From contig JAGXHN010000025.1 in the NCBI GenBank assembly GCA_024636225.1, positions 1 through 32,609 of the forward strand: a stretch of DNA of 32,609 bases. The letters are read 5' to 3'. Positions 8,687 to 16,961 of the stretch are shown piece after piece (the stretch's first letter is position 1; every line of letters starts with the position of its first letter). The DNA comes from Desulfuromonadaceae bacterium. Lineage in GTDB: Bacteria; Desulfobacterota; Desulfuromonadia; Desulfuromonadales; UBA2294. Under the pieces are notes generated by a model. The model worked only from the letters and a program-made list of their open reading frames with translations. It was not told the DNA's origin and searched no databases. Made by a program: the position numbers and the translations under genes.

Positions 8687-10372
8687 ATGGCGTCACGGAT
8701 ACTGGTTGTGGACGATGAAGAGAATATTCGTTATACCTTCTCGTCTTTTCTCAAAGATGAAGGTTTGATTGTCGACGTCGCCTGTTCCATCGAAGAGTGC
8801 CGCCAGGCGCTTTCTGTGCGGGATTTTGATCTGGTCTATCTCGATATCCTCCTGGGGGGGGATAGTGGTATCGACGCATTACGCATCTGCAAGGAGATGA
8901 ATCCGGCTTGCCCGGTGGTGATGGTGACCGGTTCCCCGGATCTCGATACGGCAACCGATGCCGTGCGTCTAGGCGCTTTCGATTATATCCCGAAACCGGT
9001 CCGACATGAAACGTTGCTGCGCATCACCCGCAAGGCTCTTCAACATAAACTTCTGGTCGATCAGAAGGAAGCCTATCGTGCACGTCTCAATGCTATCTTC
9101 AAGAGTGTCAAGGAGGGGATTATCACCGTCGATCCGCAGTTGTGTGTCACCGGGATGAACGATGCGGCGAAAATAATGTTCGGCTGTGACGTCGAGGCGA
9201 CCGGGTCAGAACTTCAGACGCTTTTCCCGACTTATCCAGCCTTCATTGATATGGTGCAGAGCAGCTTTGCAACGAAAAAAGCGCTGGATATTTTTCGGAT
9301 TGAAATGAGTCTGAAAAAGGACCGGACACAGGTGCTCAGTCTGACCACTGCTGCTTTGATTGAGGAATCCGGGCGTTCGATCGGCGCGGTGATAACCCTG
9401 CGCGATGAAACCCGACTCGATTTTCTGGAGCGTGACCTCAAAGCACGTAAGCAGTTTGATCGTCTGATCGGCGTCAGTGTCGAGATGCAGAAGATTTATA
9501 GCCTGATAGAGTCGCTCGCCGATGTCGATACCACGGTACTGGTTACAGGCGAGAGCGGCACCGGAAAGGAGCTGGTGGCGGAGTCGCTGCATTATCGTAG
9601 CAGTCGCAGGGATAAACCGTTCGTCCGGGTGAATTGTGCCGCCTTGCCGGAGACGCTGCTGGAGAGTGAACTGTTTGGCCATGTCAAAGGATCGTTCACC
9701 GGCGCCACGCAGGATAAAATGGGGCGGTTTCAACGCGCTGATGGCGGAACCATCCTGCTGGATGAAATAGCTGATATATCACCGGCACTTCAGGTTCGTC
9801 TATTGCGGGTGTTGCAAGAACGGGAAATTGAAAAAGTTGGCGGTACCGCACCGATCCCCGTCGATATCCGGGTGATTGCTGCGACCAATAAGAACCTGCT
9901 TGAAAAAGTTTCGACCGGGGAATTTCGCGAGGACCTCTACTATCGACTTAAAGTTGTTGAAGTCAAATTACCGCCACTGCGTGAGCGGCGCGAAGATCTG
10001 CCAATGCTGGCCGAATATTTTATCAATAAGTTTAATGCGCGCTTTCAACGGCTGATCGTCGGGGCGTCGCAGTCGGTGCAGGATGCCCTGCTGCGCTATG
10101 ATTGGCCGGGTAATGTTCGTGAACTGGAACATGCGATTGAACACGCTTTTGTTCTCTGCCGGGAGTCTGTTCTTGCTGTTGATCACCTCCCTGAAGAGCT
10201 GAAAAGTGTATTCGATGTGTCACAGGAGCGGGGAAAAGAGTGCTCAGCTCAGGATATCATCGCGGCCCTGCAGTCGGCCGACGGGAACAAGAGTAAAGCG
10301 GCGGCACTCCTCGGAGTGAGTCGCCGGACCATTTACCGTAAAATGGAGGAGTTTGGGCTTCCGATAGATTAA
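8687..10372 (+). CDS. NtrC-family sigma-54-dependent response regulator with PAS domain
   Basis: I chose the ATG at 8687. It has AGGA 8 bases upstream and begins directly at the receiver (MASRILVVDDEENIRYTF). Upstream codons in the open frame lie inside the kinase gene. The product is 561 residues. The receiver has D9, D10 and phospho-accepting D53, plus a conserved MVTGSP and YIPKPV. A PAS domain follows (about 130-240). The AAA+ domain has Walker A GESGTGKE, the sigma-54 contact loop GSFTGA (the common Ser variant of GAFTGA) and Walker B GGTILLDEI. A Fis-type helix-turn-helix closes the protein (NKSKAAALLGVSRRTIYRKM). It should activate sigma-54 promoters when phosphorylated by the upstream kinase. 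A perfect palindrome 40 bases beyond its stop is a candidate binding site, which would make the chemosensory cluster its target. Confidence 0.95.
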   Translation: MASRILVVDDEENIRYTFSSFLKDEGLIVDVACSIEECRQALSVRDFDLVYLDILLGGDSGIDALRICKEMNPACPVVMVTGSPDLDTATDAVRLGAFDYIPKPVRHETLLRITRKALQHKLLVDQKEAYRARLNAIFKSVKEGIITVDPQLCVTGMNDAAKIMFGCDVEATGSELQTLFPTYPAFIDMVQSSFATKKALDIFRIEMSLKKDRTQVLSLTTAALIEESGRSIGAVITLRDETRLDFLERDLKARKQFDRLIGVSVEMQKIYSLIESLADVDTTVLVTGESGTGKELVAESLHYRSSRRDKPFVRVNCAALPETLLESELFGHVKGSFTGATQDKMGRFQRADGGTILLDEIADISPALQVRLLRVLQEREIEKVGGTAPIPVDIRVIAATNKNLLEKVSTGEFREDLYYRLKVVEVKLPPLRERREDLPMLAEYFINKFNARFQRLIVGASQSVQDALLRYDWPGNVRELEHAIEHAFVLCRESVLAVDHLPEELKSVFDVSQERGKECSAQDIIAALQSADGNKSKAAALLGVSRRTIYRKMEEFGLPID

Positions 10373-10411
10373 ACTGACCGGCAGTTAAATGATCGATGGT
10401 CGGCACAGCAC

Positions 10412-10433
10412 AATGTGTGTCATGACACACATT
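10412..10433. promoter_or_regulatory. Perfect 22-bp palindrome, candidate activator binding site
   Basis: The half-site AATGTGTGTCA reads identically on both strands around a centre at 10422/10423. An exact 22-bp palindrome without spacer is typical of a dimeric DNA-binding protein such as a Fis-type NtrC activator. It lies between the NtrC-like gene and the chemosensory cluster, 180-200 bases upstream of the first cluster gene. A second inverted repeat, ATTTGA (10431-10436) and TCAAAT (10442-10447) with a 5-base spacer, overlaps its right edge. The identity of the binding protein is inferred. Confidence 0.55.
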
Positions 10434-10583
10434 TGATAGTGTCAAATCATCGTTGCGCTACATATGGAGAATCGCTACCGAAACGGTGCATCGACCGGTC
10501 TGGAAGGCAAACCTTCGGGGTGTCACTTGTCGGTTTGTGCAATCAGCCGTTGTTGAGAAGAGGGGTGCTGCAATAAACAGTTC

Positions 10584-10599
10584 TGGCATGATTATTGAT
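10584..10599 (+). promoter_or_regulatory. Possible sigma-54 promoter (weak -12 element)
   Basis: The segment reads TGGCAT, 5 bases, TTGAT, close to the consensus TGGCAC-N5-TTGCW with correct GG-to-GC spacing. The usually invariant -12 GC is GA here. The predicted start would fall only about 4 bases before the ATG at 10613. That gene has no Shine-Dalgarno sequence, so a near-leaderless transcript would fit. A sigma-70-like pair TTGTTG (10550-10555) and TAAACA (10574-10579), with 18-base spacing, is an alternative. The palindrome centre is about 163 bases upstream, the usual distance for a sigma-54 activator site. Confidence 0.3.
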
Positions 10600-10612
10600 A
10601 TATCTTCATACT

Positions 10613-11002
10613 ATGAAGATAAAAAACAGACAGGTTCAACACAAAAAGATATTGATCGTCGACAGTTCGCTCATTGTACGTAAAATGATCGGCTTTGCTC
10701 TGCAGGGATCAGATTATGAAATTATCGAAGCGGCCGATGGGGTTGACGCTGTCAGGATCATTTATAGTCAACCGATTGATCTGCTGGTCACCGCTATGAA
10801 TATGGCAAATATTAACGGTCTGGAATTAAGCCGTATCGTTCGGGAGACCAGCGGTCTGGAGGATCTTCCGATCATCATGCTGACACAGGATGAAAATCCT
10901 GTGCAGAAAAATGAGGCGCGGGGAGTTGGCATTTCATTATTGATCTCAAAACCGTTTAGTCATGCGCAAATTTTCAATCTGGTTAAAGAGGTTTTGGGAT
11001 GA
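10613..11002 (+). CDS. CheY-like pseudo-receiver lacking the phospho-acceptor Asp
   Basis: The product is 129 residues from the ATG at 10613. No clear Shine-Dalgarno sequence precedes it, and the TTG at 10595 is a less likely start. The whole protein is one receiver domain. Aligned with the canonical CheY encoded at 13506, the acidic pair DD becomes D17-S18, and the phospho-site TDLNMP becomes TAMNMA. Ala61 (codon GCT, one base from GAT) therefore replaces the acceptor Asp. Thr91 and Lys113 of the switch are kept. It probably cannot be phosphorylated in the usual way and may act as a constitutive adaptor, decoy or dimer partner. Its stop overlaps the start of the soluble receptor gene by 4 bases (ATGA), so the two are likely made together. 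Confidence 0.9.
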   Translation: MKIKNRQVQHKKILIVDSSLIVRKMIGFALQGSDYEIIEAADGVDAVRIIYSQPIDLLVTAMNMANINGLELSRIVRETSGLEDLPIIMLTQDENPVQKNEARGVGISLLISKPFSHAQIFNLVKEVLG

Positions 11003-12906
11003 GTCTGCTCGTAAGAAATGAAGCGGTATTGCAGAGACAAACAGAATTTGAAGCGAAAGGGTCTGATAGTCAGAATCGGTCACGTGGCGAACTCTCTTTA
11101 CGTCCCCGGTGGGATCGTGATGACTGGTATGAGTATCTCAGTCAACCCGGACGGCAGTTGGTGGAATTGCACGCTCTGACTGAAGAACGTTTTCTCTCTT
11201 TCGGGGCGTTTCTGACTGATTTCCACAAACGAGCAACGGCTGTATCGAATCTTGCGAGCTCGATTCAGGGTAAAATAATCGGCGATGAATCTTCTGGCGG
11301 GATTCAAAAATTACAGATGCTGATTGAGCGAATGAGTATTTTTATACACGATATCCGGACGATATCGGGACAAAATGAACGGGCGCTCGCTTCGATCTGT
11401 GCAGCTTTGGAACAGTTACAATCTCCTTTGCAATCGTTTGGGGAGATTACCAGAAGGTTGCAAATAATTGGCATCACGACACGTATTGAATGCTCCGGAT
11501 TTTCCGACAGCCAAAATAATATCACCTATCTGTCTGACAGTATCAGGCGGTTAGGGCGTCTTATTGCCGGGGATATGAACGAAATCATCGATCAGATTGC
11601 AATTCTGTACAATCTAAGCAGGGCGGCGCACAGTAATGAGTCGGCGCTGAATAATGGTGAATCGGCCCGGGCTATGGTCGTGGTTGCGGAGGCGCGAAGC
11701 GTACTGGAGCAACTCGTTACGAACAGTTGCCGGGCAATTAAACAGAGTGAATCGTTGACAAAATCCTCTACAGCCGTCACACAAAGTATTGCAGAGATCG
11801 TCTCTTCGATTCAATTTCATGATATTACCCGTCAGCAGATTGAGCATGTGACCGAGTCGATTGAGGCATTCAGTCAAGCCATCTCGAAAAATTTTCAGAG
11901 TGGAGAGCTCGCCGACAGAGAAAATCTGGAGCGGGAGATTGCTGACGGTTGCCGATTACAGTCCGAACAGTTGCGCAATTCCGGAAATGAGTTGTCGGCC
12001 GCTGTTTGGCGTATTATCGAGAGTCTGCACTCCCTGTCGGCTAATGTTAAAAATCTGGCGTCTGATACGCGCGAGCTCAGTGGTGATACAGCTCGCGGTG
12101 GAAATAATTTTTTTGCAGCGATTGAGCCGGCGATCGAATCAGTCGTCGCAGTTTTGACCGATAATCTGGCCACGGCGGCCGATTCTGCCCTGGCTATCAA
12201 TGCGGTTGTCAGCACGTCGACAAAGATGGTGCATCTGGTCGAGGAGATTGAGACCTTCGGCGCCGAAATGAAGGTACTAGCACTCAATGCCAGTATCGAA
12301 TCGGTTCATGTGAAAGCGGGGGGGGCAGCCCTAGGCGTTATCGCTGATTCCATCCAGGATCTTGCCCGTGAGGCGTTGTTGCAATCAGATCGATTGTCGA
12401 CAGGACTGATTGCAATCACGCAGAGTGCCAAAACTCTTTCTGGAACAAACCTGGAGGAAGTGACCAGCCACGATCTGAAAGTCACAACTCTGATCTCTGA
12501 TTCAGATCTTATGTTGACAGAACTGCGTCAGACCAATGCGCAGCTGCTGGAGAGTTTTACCCGGATGGATCAACAGGCCGATTCTCTGGCCAGCGATATT
12601 TTCGTCTCGGCGTCGTCGATTAAAGTTCATCAGGAAGCAGGGGCCATCATTGGCCAGGGGATCGCGGCACTCAATTTTATTGCTGACCGGTTCGACGCAT
12701 CGGCCCGTCCCGGCAAAAGGCGCGGAGATACCTCTCTCATTAAAGGGATACGGCAACGTTACTCCATGCGCAGTGAGCGCGATATTCATGACAGAATCGT
12801 CGGCGGATCAAAGGTGCTGCAGGAACAGCTGCATCCTCGATCTGAAAAAATATATCGTGATGAGGCAAAAGAGCATGGCCTTGGGGCGAATGTTGAACTA
12901 TTTTAA
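10999..12906 (+). CDS. Soluble methyl-accepting-chemotaxis-like protein with divergent tip
   Basis: The product is 635 residues, starting inside the ATGA overlap with the pseudo-receiver gene. There is no signal peptide or membrane helix. Most of the chain is long heptad-type helix rich in Ala, Ser, Gln and Glu. A segment FHDITRQQIEHV (about 273-284) resembles a motif I associate with cytoplasmic receptor-like proteins. The hairpin tip at about 420-460 reads MKVLALNASIESVHVKAGG and then AALGVIADSIQDLA. It is recognisable as the MCP tip, but the Arg and Glu of the usual ARAGE and the GRGFAVVA sequence are lost. It could still assemble with CheA or could act as a scaffold. I am confident of the family and not of receptor activity. 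Confidence 0.85.
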   Translation: MSLLVRNEAVLQRQTEFEAKGSDSQNRSRGELSLRPRWDRDDWYEYLSQPGRQLVELHALTEERFLSFGAFLTDFHKRATAVSNLASSIQGKIIGDESSGGIQKLQMLIERMSIFIHDIRTISGQNERALASICAALEQLQSPLQSFGEITRRLQIIGITTRIECSGFSDSQNNITYLSDSIRRLGRLIAGDMNEIIDQIAILYNLSRAAHSNESALNNGESARAMVVVAEARSVLEQLVTNSCRAIKQSESLTKSSTAVTQSIAEIVSSIQFHDITRQQIEHVTESIEAFSQAISKNFQSGELADRENLEREIADGCRLQSEQLRNSGNELSAAVWRIIESLHSLSANVKNLASDTRELSGDTARGGNNFFAAIEPAIESVVAVLTDNLATAADSALAINAVVSTSTKMVHLVEEIETFGAEMKVLALNASIESVHVKAGGAALGVIADSIQDLAREALLQSDRLSTGLIAITQSAKTLSGTNLEEVTSHDLKVTTLISDSDLMLTELRQTNAQLLESFTRMDQQADSLASDIFVSASSIKVHQEAGAIIGQGIAALNFIADRFDASARPGKRRGDTSLIKGIRQRYSMRSERDIHDRIVGGSKVLQEQLHPRSEKIYRDEAKEHGLGANVELF

Positions 12907-13082
12907 TGGCGGCTCGCTGTTTTTTCAGGCTCTCGACATGCGACGTGTCTCTTGCCTTTTTGAAAAAACATCAGATCCTGGACGAAGTTTTTACATAAGC
13001 CAGCGCATAAAATTTTGCCCATCCGTTATATCCGAATAGACAAACATCATCACATGCATCCGTTGCAGGAGGAGTTTTTTTT

Positions 13083-13454
13083 ATGGCCAGGAGCAGAAAA
13101 ACAGATAAACCGGTCACGCAAGAGGTGATTCTTTCAGGGCGTTTATCACTCGGTGCCGCAGCAGAGGTTTGTAATCAGCTCCGTCAGGCTTTTGATGCAG
13201 CGGATATTATCAATATATTACTGCAGGACGTTGAGGATGTTGACCTCTCTACTGTTCAGCTTTTCTGTGCTGCGCATCGCTCAGCCCTTGCGAGAAACAA
13301 AACTTTGGTTCTGCAAAACAGTCTGCCGGTTCTGTTTGTTCAGCTCATCGAAGAAGCGGGTCTGCAAGGTCATATCGGTTGTTCTCTGGGTAAAAATGCA
13401 GGGTGTTTGTGGGAAACCACCCCTGAAATCTCAACAGAGAAAATAGATTTTTAA
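13083..13454 (+). CDS. STAS-domain protein of the chemosensory cluster
   Basis: The product is 123 residues with a strong GGAGGAG ribosome site about 8 bases before the ATG. It forms one STAS domain (anti-sigma-factor-antagonist fold). A first beta strand (QEVILSGRLSL) is followed by the central motif VEDVDLSTVQLFCAAHRSA, where the Ser/Thr after DL is the usual phosphorylation position, and a last strand and helix. In chemosensory clusters such proteins are thought to act as phospho-switch adaptors. No partner serine kinase is encoded in the window. A 176-base gap separates it from the soluble receptor gene, so it may head its own transcript with cheY and cheA. Confidence 0.85.
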   Translation: MARSRKTDKPVTQEVILSGRLSLGAAAEVCNQLRQAFDAADIINILLQDVEDVDLSTVQLFCAAHRSALARNKTLVLQNSLPVLFVQLIEEAGLQGHIGCSLGKNAGCLWETTPEISTEKIDF

Positions 13455-13505
13455 ATAATTGACGGTTTGTACAATAAGTGTAAATGAAAGGTGGAGGAGT
13501 AGAAT

Positions 13506-13874
13506 ATGGCGAAGCGAATTATGACGGTCGACGATTCGGCAACGATTCGACAGATGTTGAAGTTTACCCTGTCGGACGCCGGGTTCGAGGTAATTGAGGC
13601 GATAGACGGTGTCGATGCCTGTGCAAAGCTCAAGGAGAATCCGGTGAACATGGTCATCACCGATCTGAATATGCCAAAGATGGACGGGATTGAACTGATC
13701 CGTGAAGTCCGTAAAGATCCGGCCAATCGGTTTGTGCCGATTATCATGCTGACAACAGAATCCCAGGAGGTCAAGAAGCAGGAAGGGAAGTCTGCCGGCG
13801 CTTCGGGATGGATTGTTAAGCCGTTCTCCCCGGAACAACTCCTCGCTGTTGTTAAAATGGTGCTGGTGGCATGA
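13506..13874 (+). CDS. cheY: CheY response regulator, canonical single receiver
   Basis: The product is 122 residues with a GGTGGAGGAG ribosome site before the ATG. All catalytic receiver residues are present: D9 and D10, acceptor D53 (ITDLNMPKMDG), T83 (IIMLTTES) and K105 (IVKPF). There is no output domain, so it acts by binding a partner when phosphorylated by CheA. Its stop overlaps the cheA start by 4 bases. It is the functional counterpart of the pseudo-receiver encoded at 10613, with which it shares clear similarity (EIIEAADGVDA against EVIEAIDGVDA). Confidence 0.95.
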   Translation: MAKRIMTVDDSATIRQMLKFTLSDAGFEVIEAIDGVDACAKLKENPVNMVITDLNMPKMDGIELIREVRKDPANRFVPIIMLTTESQEVKKQEGKSAGASGWIVKPFSPEQLLAVVKMVLVA

Positions 13875-15964
13875 ACGATCTACTTTTGGAGACATTCCGT
13901 GAGGAAGTCGCTGAAATCCTCTCTGAGCTGGAAAACAGTCTTCTCGAATTGGAAGAGAATACGGCCGATTCGGCGGCTGTCGACCGGGTATTCAGATCTC
14001 TGCATACGATCAAGGGGTCGAGTTCCATGGTCGGTCTGGATAAAATATCTGAATTTGTACACGATATTGAATCCGTTTACGATCTGGTGCGCGAAGGTGC
14101 TCTGGTTGTTACCAGGGAATTGATCAATCTGACTCTTATCGCCAAAGATCAGCTCAAAACTCTGGTCAGTTCGTTGATCTCTAACGAAAAGATAGAGACG
14201 AAGGGGCTCGATGCTATCGGTGCGCAATTTTCAGCGATGCTCCCTCCCTCTGCTGCTGGCCCTGTTCGAACAGGGCTTGCAGAGCGGGGCGTGGGAGAAA
14301 AATTGACCTACCGAATTCGTTTTCGACCTTCGCCGGATATATTTCTTAAAGGGCTCAATCCGTTATTTATTCTGCGCGAATTAAAACAGTTAGGTGATTG
14401 TCTGGTTATCCCGCAACTCGATGAAATCCCTCCTCTTGAAACGTTGCAGGCTGAAGAGTGCTACCTGCACTGGGATATTGTCCTGACAACCGATAAGGAT
14501 CCGAATGAGATTCGGGATATTTTTATATTTGTTGAGGATAATTGTCTGGAGTTGACTCTTGATGTTATTGATGACGGCGGTCTGCTCGACACCGAGTTCG
14601 GTTATAAAAAACTGGGTGAAATACTGGTGGAACGAGGGGATCTGAATGAAGAACAGCTCAATACGGCTCTGCGTGCAAAGGGGAAGATAGGCAAAAAGCT
14701 GGTCGATTCAGGCCTGGTCACCTCGGGTGTTATTGAGACCGCTCTGGCTGAACAGAGACATGTTCAGGAGATTCGTCAGGTTCGCAAAAATACCGAAATC
14801 GCCAGCAGTATTCGTGTTCGCTCCGACAAACTCGACGCACTCGTCAACCTGATCGGTGAATTGGTAACGGTGCAGGCTCGCTTGAGTCAGCACTCTTCTT
14901 CCCATCTCGACAGTGAACTCCTCGCCATCTCCGAAGAGGTCGAACGACTGACCTGGGATCTGCGCGATCAGGTTCTCAATATCCGGATGCTGCCGATCGG
15001 AACGACCTTCACCCGTTATCGTCGTCTGGTTCGTGATCTCTGTTCTGAACTCGGGAAAAATGTGGTTCTTGAGACGGTCGGTGCCGAGACAGAACTTGAC
15101 AAAACGGTCATTGACCGGCTTAGCGATCCTTTGGTTCATCTGATCCGGAACAGCGTTGATCACGGTATTGAAAAACCTGAGCAACGCAAGGCCGCCGGAA
15201 AACCGGCCGTCGGCACCGTTCGTCTTTCGGCACTGCATACCGGAGCAAATGTGACCATTACCATCTCTGATGATGGTTGCGGCCTCGATCGTACGCGTTT
15301 ATTGCAGCGAGGCCGGGAACTCGGCCTGATCTCTGCCGAGGTCGATCCTTCCGACCGGGATCTGTTCAATATCATCTTCACGCCCGGTTTTTCTACCGCC
15401 GAAACGGTCACCAGCGTCTCCGGGCGCGGAGTCGGCATGGATGTTGTCAAACGCTCAGTCGAAGAGTTGCGCGGGAGTATTACCGTGCACAGCCATCCGG
15501 GCTGTGGTACTGAGTTTGCGATTAAATTACCGCTCACTCTGGCCATCATCGATGGACTTCTGGTCAAGATTGCCGACGAGTCCTATGTCTTTCCGCTCTC
15601 ATCGGTAGAAGAGTGTGTTGAGCTGCACCGGGCGGATTCTGCCGCAAATGACCGCGATCTGGCCAATGTCCGCGGGGAAATTGTTCCGTATATCCGGTTG
15701 CGTGATTTTTTTACCATGCCGGACTCAGAGCGAGAGATAGAGCAGATTGTGATTGCCCAGATCGAAGGGATGCGTATCGGCTTTGTCGTCGATTACGTAA
15801 TTGGTGAACATCAGACAGTTATCAAATCCCTCGGGAAATTTTACCACGGGATCAAAGGGTTATCCGGTGCGACGATCCTCGGTAACGGGAGCGTCGCGCT
15901 GATTCTTGATCTTGCGCAAATTGCCGACAGGGCAGCCGTGCTGGAAAATAGCAGCCTGAGATAG
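13871..15964 (+). CDS. cheA: Chemotaxis histidine kinase CheA with tandem MshEN-like repeats
   Basis: The product is 697 residues, starting in an ATGA overlap with cheY. The P1/Hpt domain has phospho-His45 (FRSLHTIKGSSSMVGL). A P2-like region lies at about 145-235. Residues 247-295 hold two tandem copies of a motif with KLG or KIG, a hydrophobic pair, Gly and then AL (KLGEILVERGDLNEEQL; KIGKKLVDSGLVTSGVI). This resembles the N-terminal MshEN/T2SSE domain. P3 dimerisation (about 305-370) is followed by the P4 ATPase with N box HLIRNSVDHGIE, G1 DDGCGLD and G2 GRGVGMD, then the P5 CheW-like domain from about 552. All kinase residues are intact. It should phosphorylate CheY and CheB in response to receptors. 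No cheW lies in this window, so it must use one encoded elsewhere or bind receptors through P5. Confidence 0.96.
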   Translation: MNDLLLETFREEVAEILSELENSLLELEENTADSAAVDRVFRSLHTIKGSSSMVGLDKISEFVHDIESVYDLVREGALVVTRELINLTLIAKDQLKTLVSSLISNEKIETKGLDAIGAQFSAMLPPSAAGPVRTGLAERGVGEKLTYRIRFRPSPDIFLKGLNPLFILRELKQLGDCLVIPQLDEIPPLETLQAEECYLHWDIVLTTDKDPNEIRDIFIFVEDNCLELTLDVIDDGGLLDTEFGYKKLGEILVERGDLNEEQLNTALRAKGKIGKKLVDSGLVTSGVIETALAEQRHVQEIRQVRKNTEIASSIRVRSDKLDALVNLIGELVTVQARLSQHSSSHLDSELLAISEEVERLTWDLRDQVLNIRMLPIGTTFTRYRRLVRDLCSELGKNVVLETVGAETELDKTVIDRLSDPLVHLIRNSVDHGIEKPEQRKAAGKPAVGTVRLSALHTGANVTITISDDGCGLDRTRLLQRGRELGLISAEVDPSDRDLFNIIFTPGFSTAETVTSVSGRGVGMDVVKRSVEELRGSITVHSHPGCGTEFAIKLPLTLAIIDGLLVKIADESYVFPLSSVEECVELHRADSAANDRDLANVRGEIVPYIRLRDFFTMPDSEREIEQIVIAQIEGMRIGFVVDYVIGEHQTVIKSLGKFYHGIKGLSGATILGNGSVALILDLAQIADRAAVLENSSLR

Positions 15965-16051
15965 ACCCCGCGCGATCTGGTTTTTACGGGATGACTGATA
16001 TTTGCTCGACAGACATTTGCAATTGTCGCCACTTACCGGCTTGAAAGATTG

Positions 16052-16930
16052 ATGATGCAAAAACCGTCAGAAAGAGGGCTTCCGGTCGATCTGACCGGAC
16101 TGCGTATATCCGAAGGGGATTTTTCCCGCTTCAGTCAGTTGATTTACGATGTCTGCGGCATCAAGATGCCACCCCATAAACGGAGTATGCTCGAAGCGCG
16201 TCTGCGCAAGCGGCTCCGTTTTCTCGGTCTCAGCTCGTACGAGGCTTACCGCGATTTTTTGTTCAGTCATGACGGTATGGTCGAAGAGTTGATCAACATG
16301 ATTGATGTCGTCACAACCAATAAAACCGATTTTTTTCGTGAGCCGCGGCATTTTGATTTTATGATTGAGACGGTTCTCCCGGTTTTGATCCCGGCGACCG
16401 GTGCGGGGATAGACCGTCCTTTGCGCCTCTGGAGCGCCGGTTGTTCAACCGGCGAAGAACCGTATACGATCGCGATGTTTCTCGAAGAATTTCGTTGGGA
16501 TAATAAGCCGCTGAACTACAAAATCATGGGGACTGATATCTCGACTCAAGTGCTCGAAAAGGCTGTGCAGGGGATTTATCATAAAGACAAGATCGAGCCT
16601 GTTCCGGATGCTTTTCGTAAAAAGTACCTTTTGAAGAGCCGGGATAAACAGAGCCCTCAAGTTAGAATTATTCCTGAAATTCGTGCGAAAACACGATTCC
16701 AGAGGCTCAATTTTATGGATGAGGGCTTCAACGTCTCTGAGCCTCAGGATATTATTTTTTGTCGTAACGTCATCATTTACTTTGACCGTCAGACTCAGGA
16801 AAAATTTCTGGCCCGTCTCTGTCGTTGTCTTTTGCCCGGAGGGTATCTGTTTATGGGGCACTCCGAAACGTTGAGCGGAATGCCTTTGCCACTTCGTCAG
16901 CTCGCACCCGCAGTCTACCTTAAAAATTAA
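16052..16930 (+). CDS. cheR: CheR chemoreceptor glutamate methyltransferase
   Basis: The open frame starts with three adjacent candidate codons (TTG 16049, ATG 16052, ATG 16055) and no strong ribosome site; I list 16052. The product is about 292 residues, the usual CheR length. The N-terminal helical domain contains the basic helix used for receptor binding ([17 protein letters not shown]). The SAM-dependent methyltransferase domain has [14 protein letters not shown], the SAM-binding [17 protein letters not shown], an acidic GTDIS strand, and [10 protein letters not shown]. It methylates Glu residues in receptor adaptation. It is 87 bases after cheA and 31 before cheB, consistent with one operon. 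Confidence 0.96.
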   Translation: MMQKPSERGLPVDLTGLRISEGDFSRFSQLIYDVCGIKMPPHKRSMLEARLRKRLRFLGLSSYEAYRDFLFSHDGMVEELINMIDVVTTNKTDFFREPRHFDFMIETVLPVLIPATGAGIDRPLRLWSAGCSTGEEPYTIAMFLEEFRWDNKPLNYKIMGTDISTQVLEKAVQGIYHKDKIEPVPDAFRKKYLLKSRDKQSPQVRIIPEIRAKTRFQRLNFMDEGFNVSEPQDIIFCRNVIIYFDRQTQEKFLARLCRCLLPGGYLFMGHSETLSGMPLPLRQLAPAVYLKN

Positions 16931-16961
16931 GCAGCTACCGGCGCTTTTTAGGACAGCATGT

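Noticed and set aside
10431..10447. ATTTGA/TCAAAT repeat considered as an FNR site
   Set aside because: The spacing between TTGA and TCAA is 5 bases, where the FNR/CRP-type site TTGAT-N4-ATCAA needs 6.
10501..10560. A GGCAAACC segment with a UUCG-type hairpin resembling part of a GEMM cyclic-di-GMP riboswitch
   Set aside because: The second conserved part (GACGCAAAGCC and CCGGCC) is missing or out of order. A covariance-model search (RF01051) would decide; a significant hit would revive it.
10453..10683. A 76-codon open frame between the NtrC-like gene and the pseudo-receiver gene
   Set aside because: No ribosome site or recognisable sequence, and it runs into the receiver gene in another frame.
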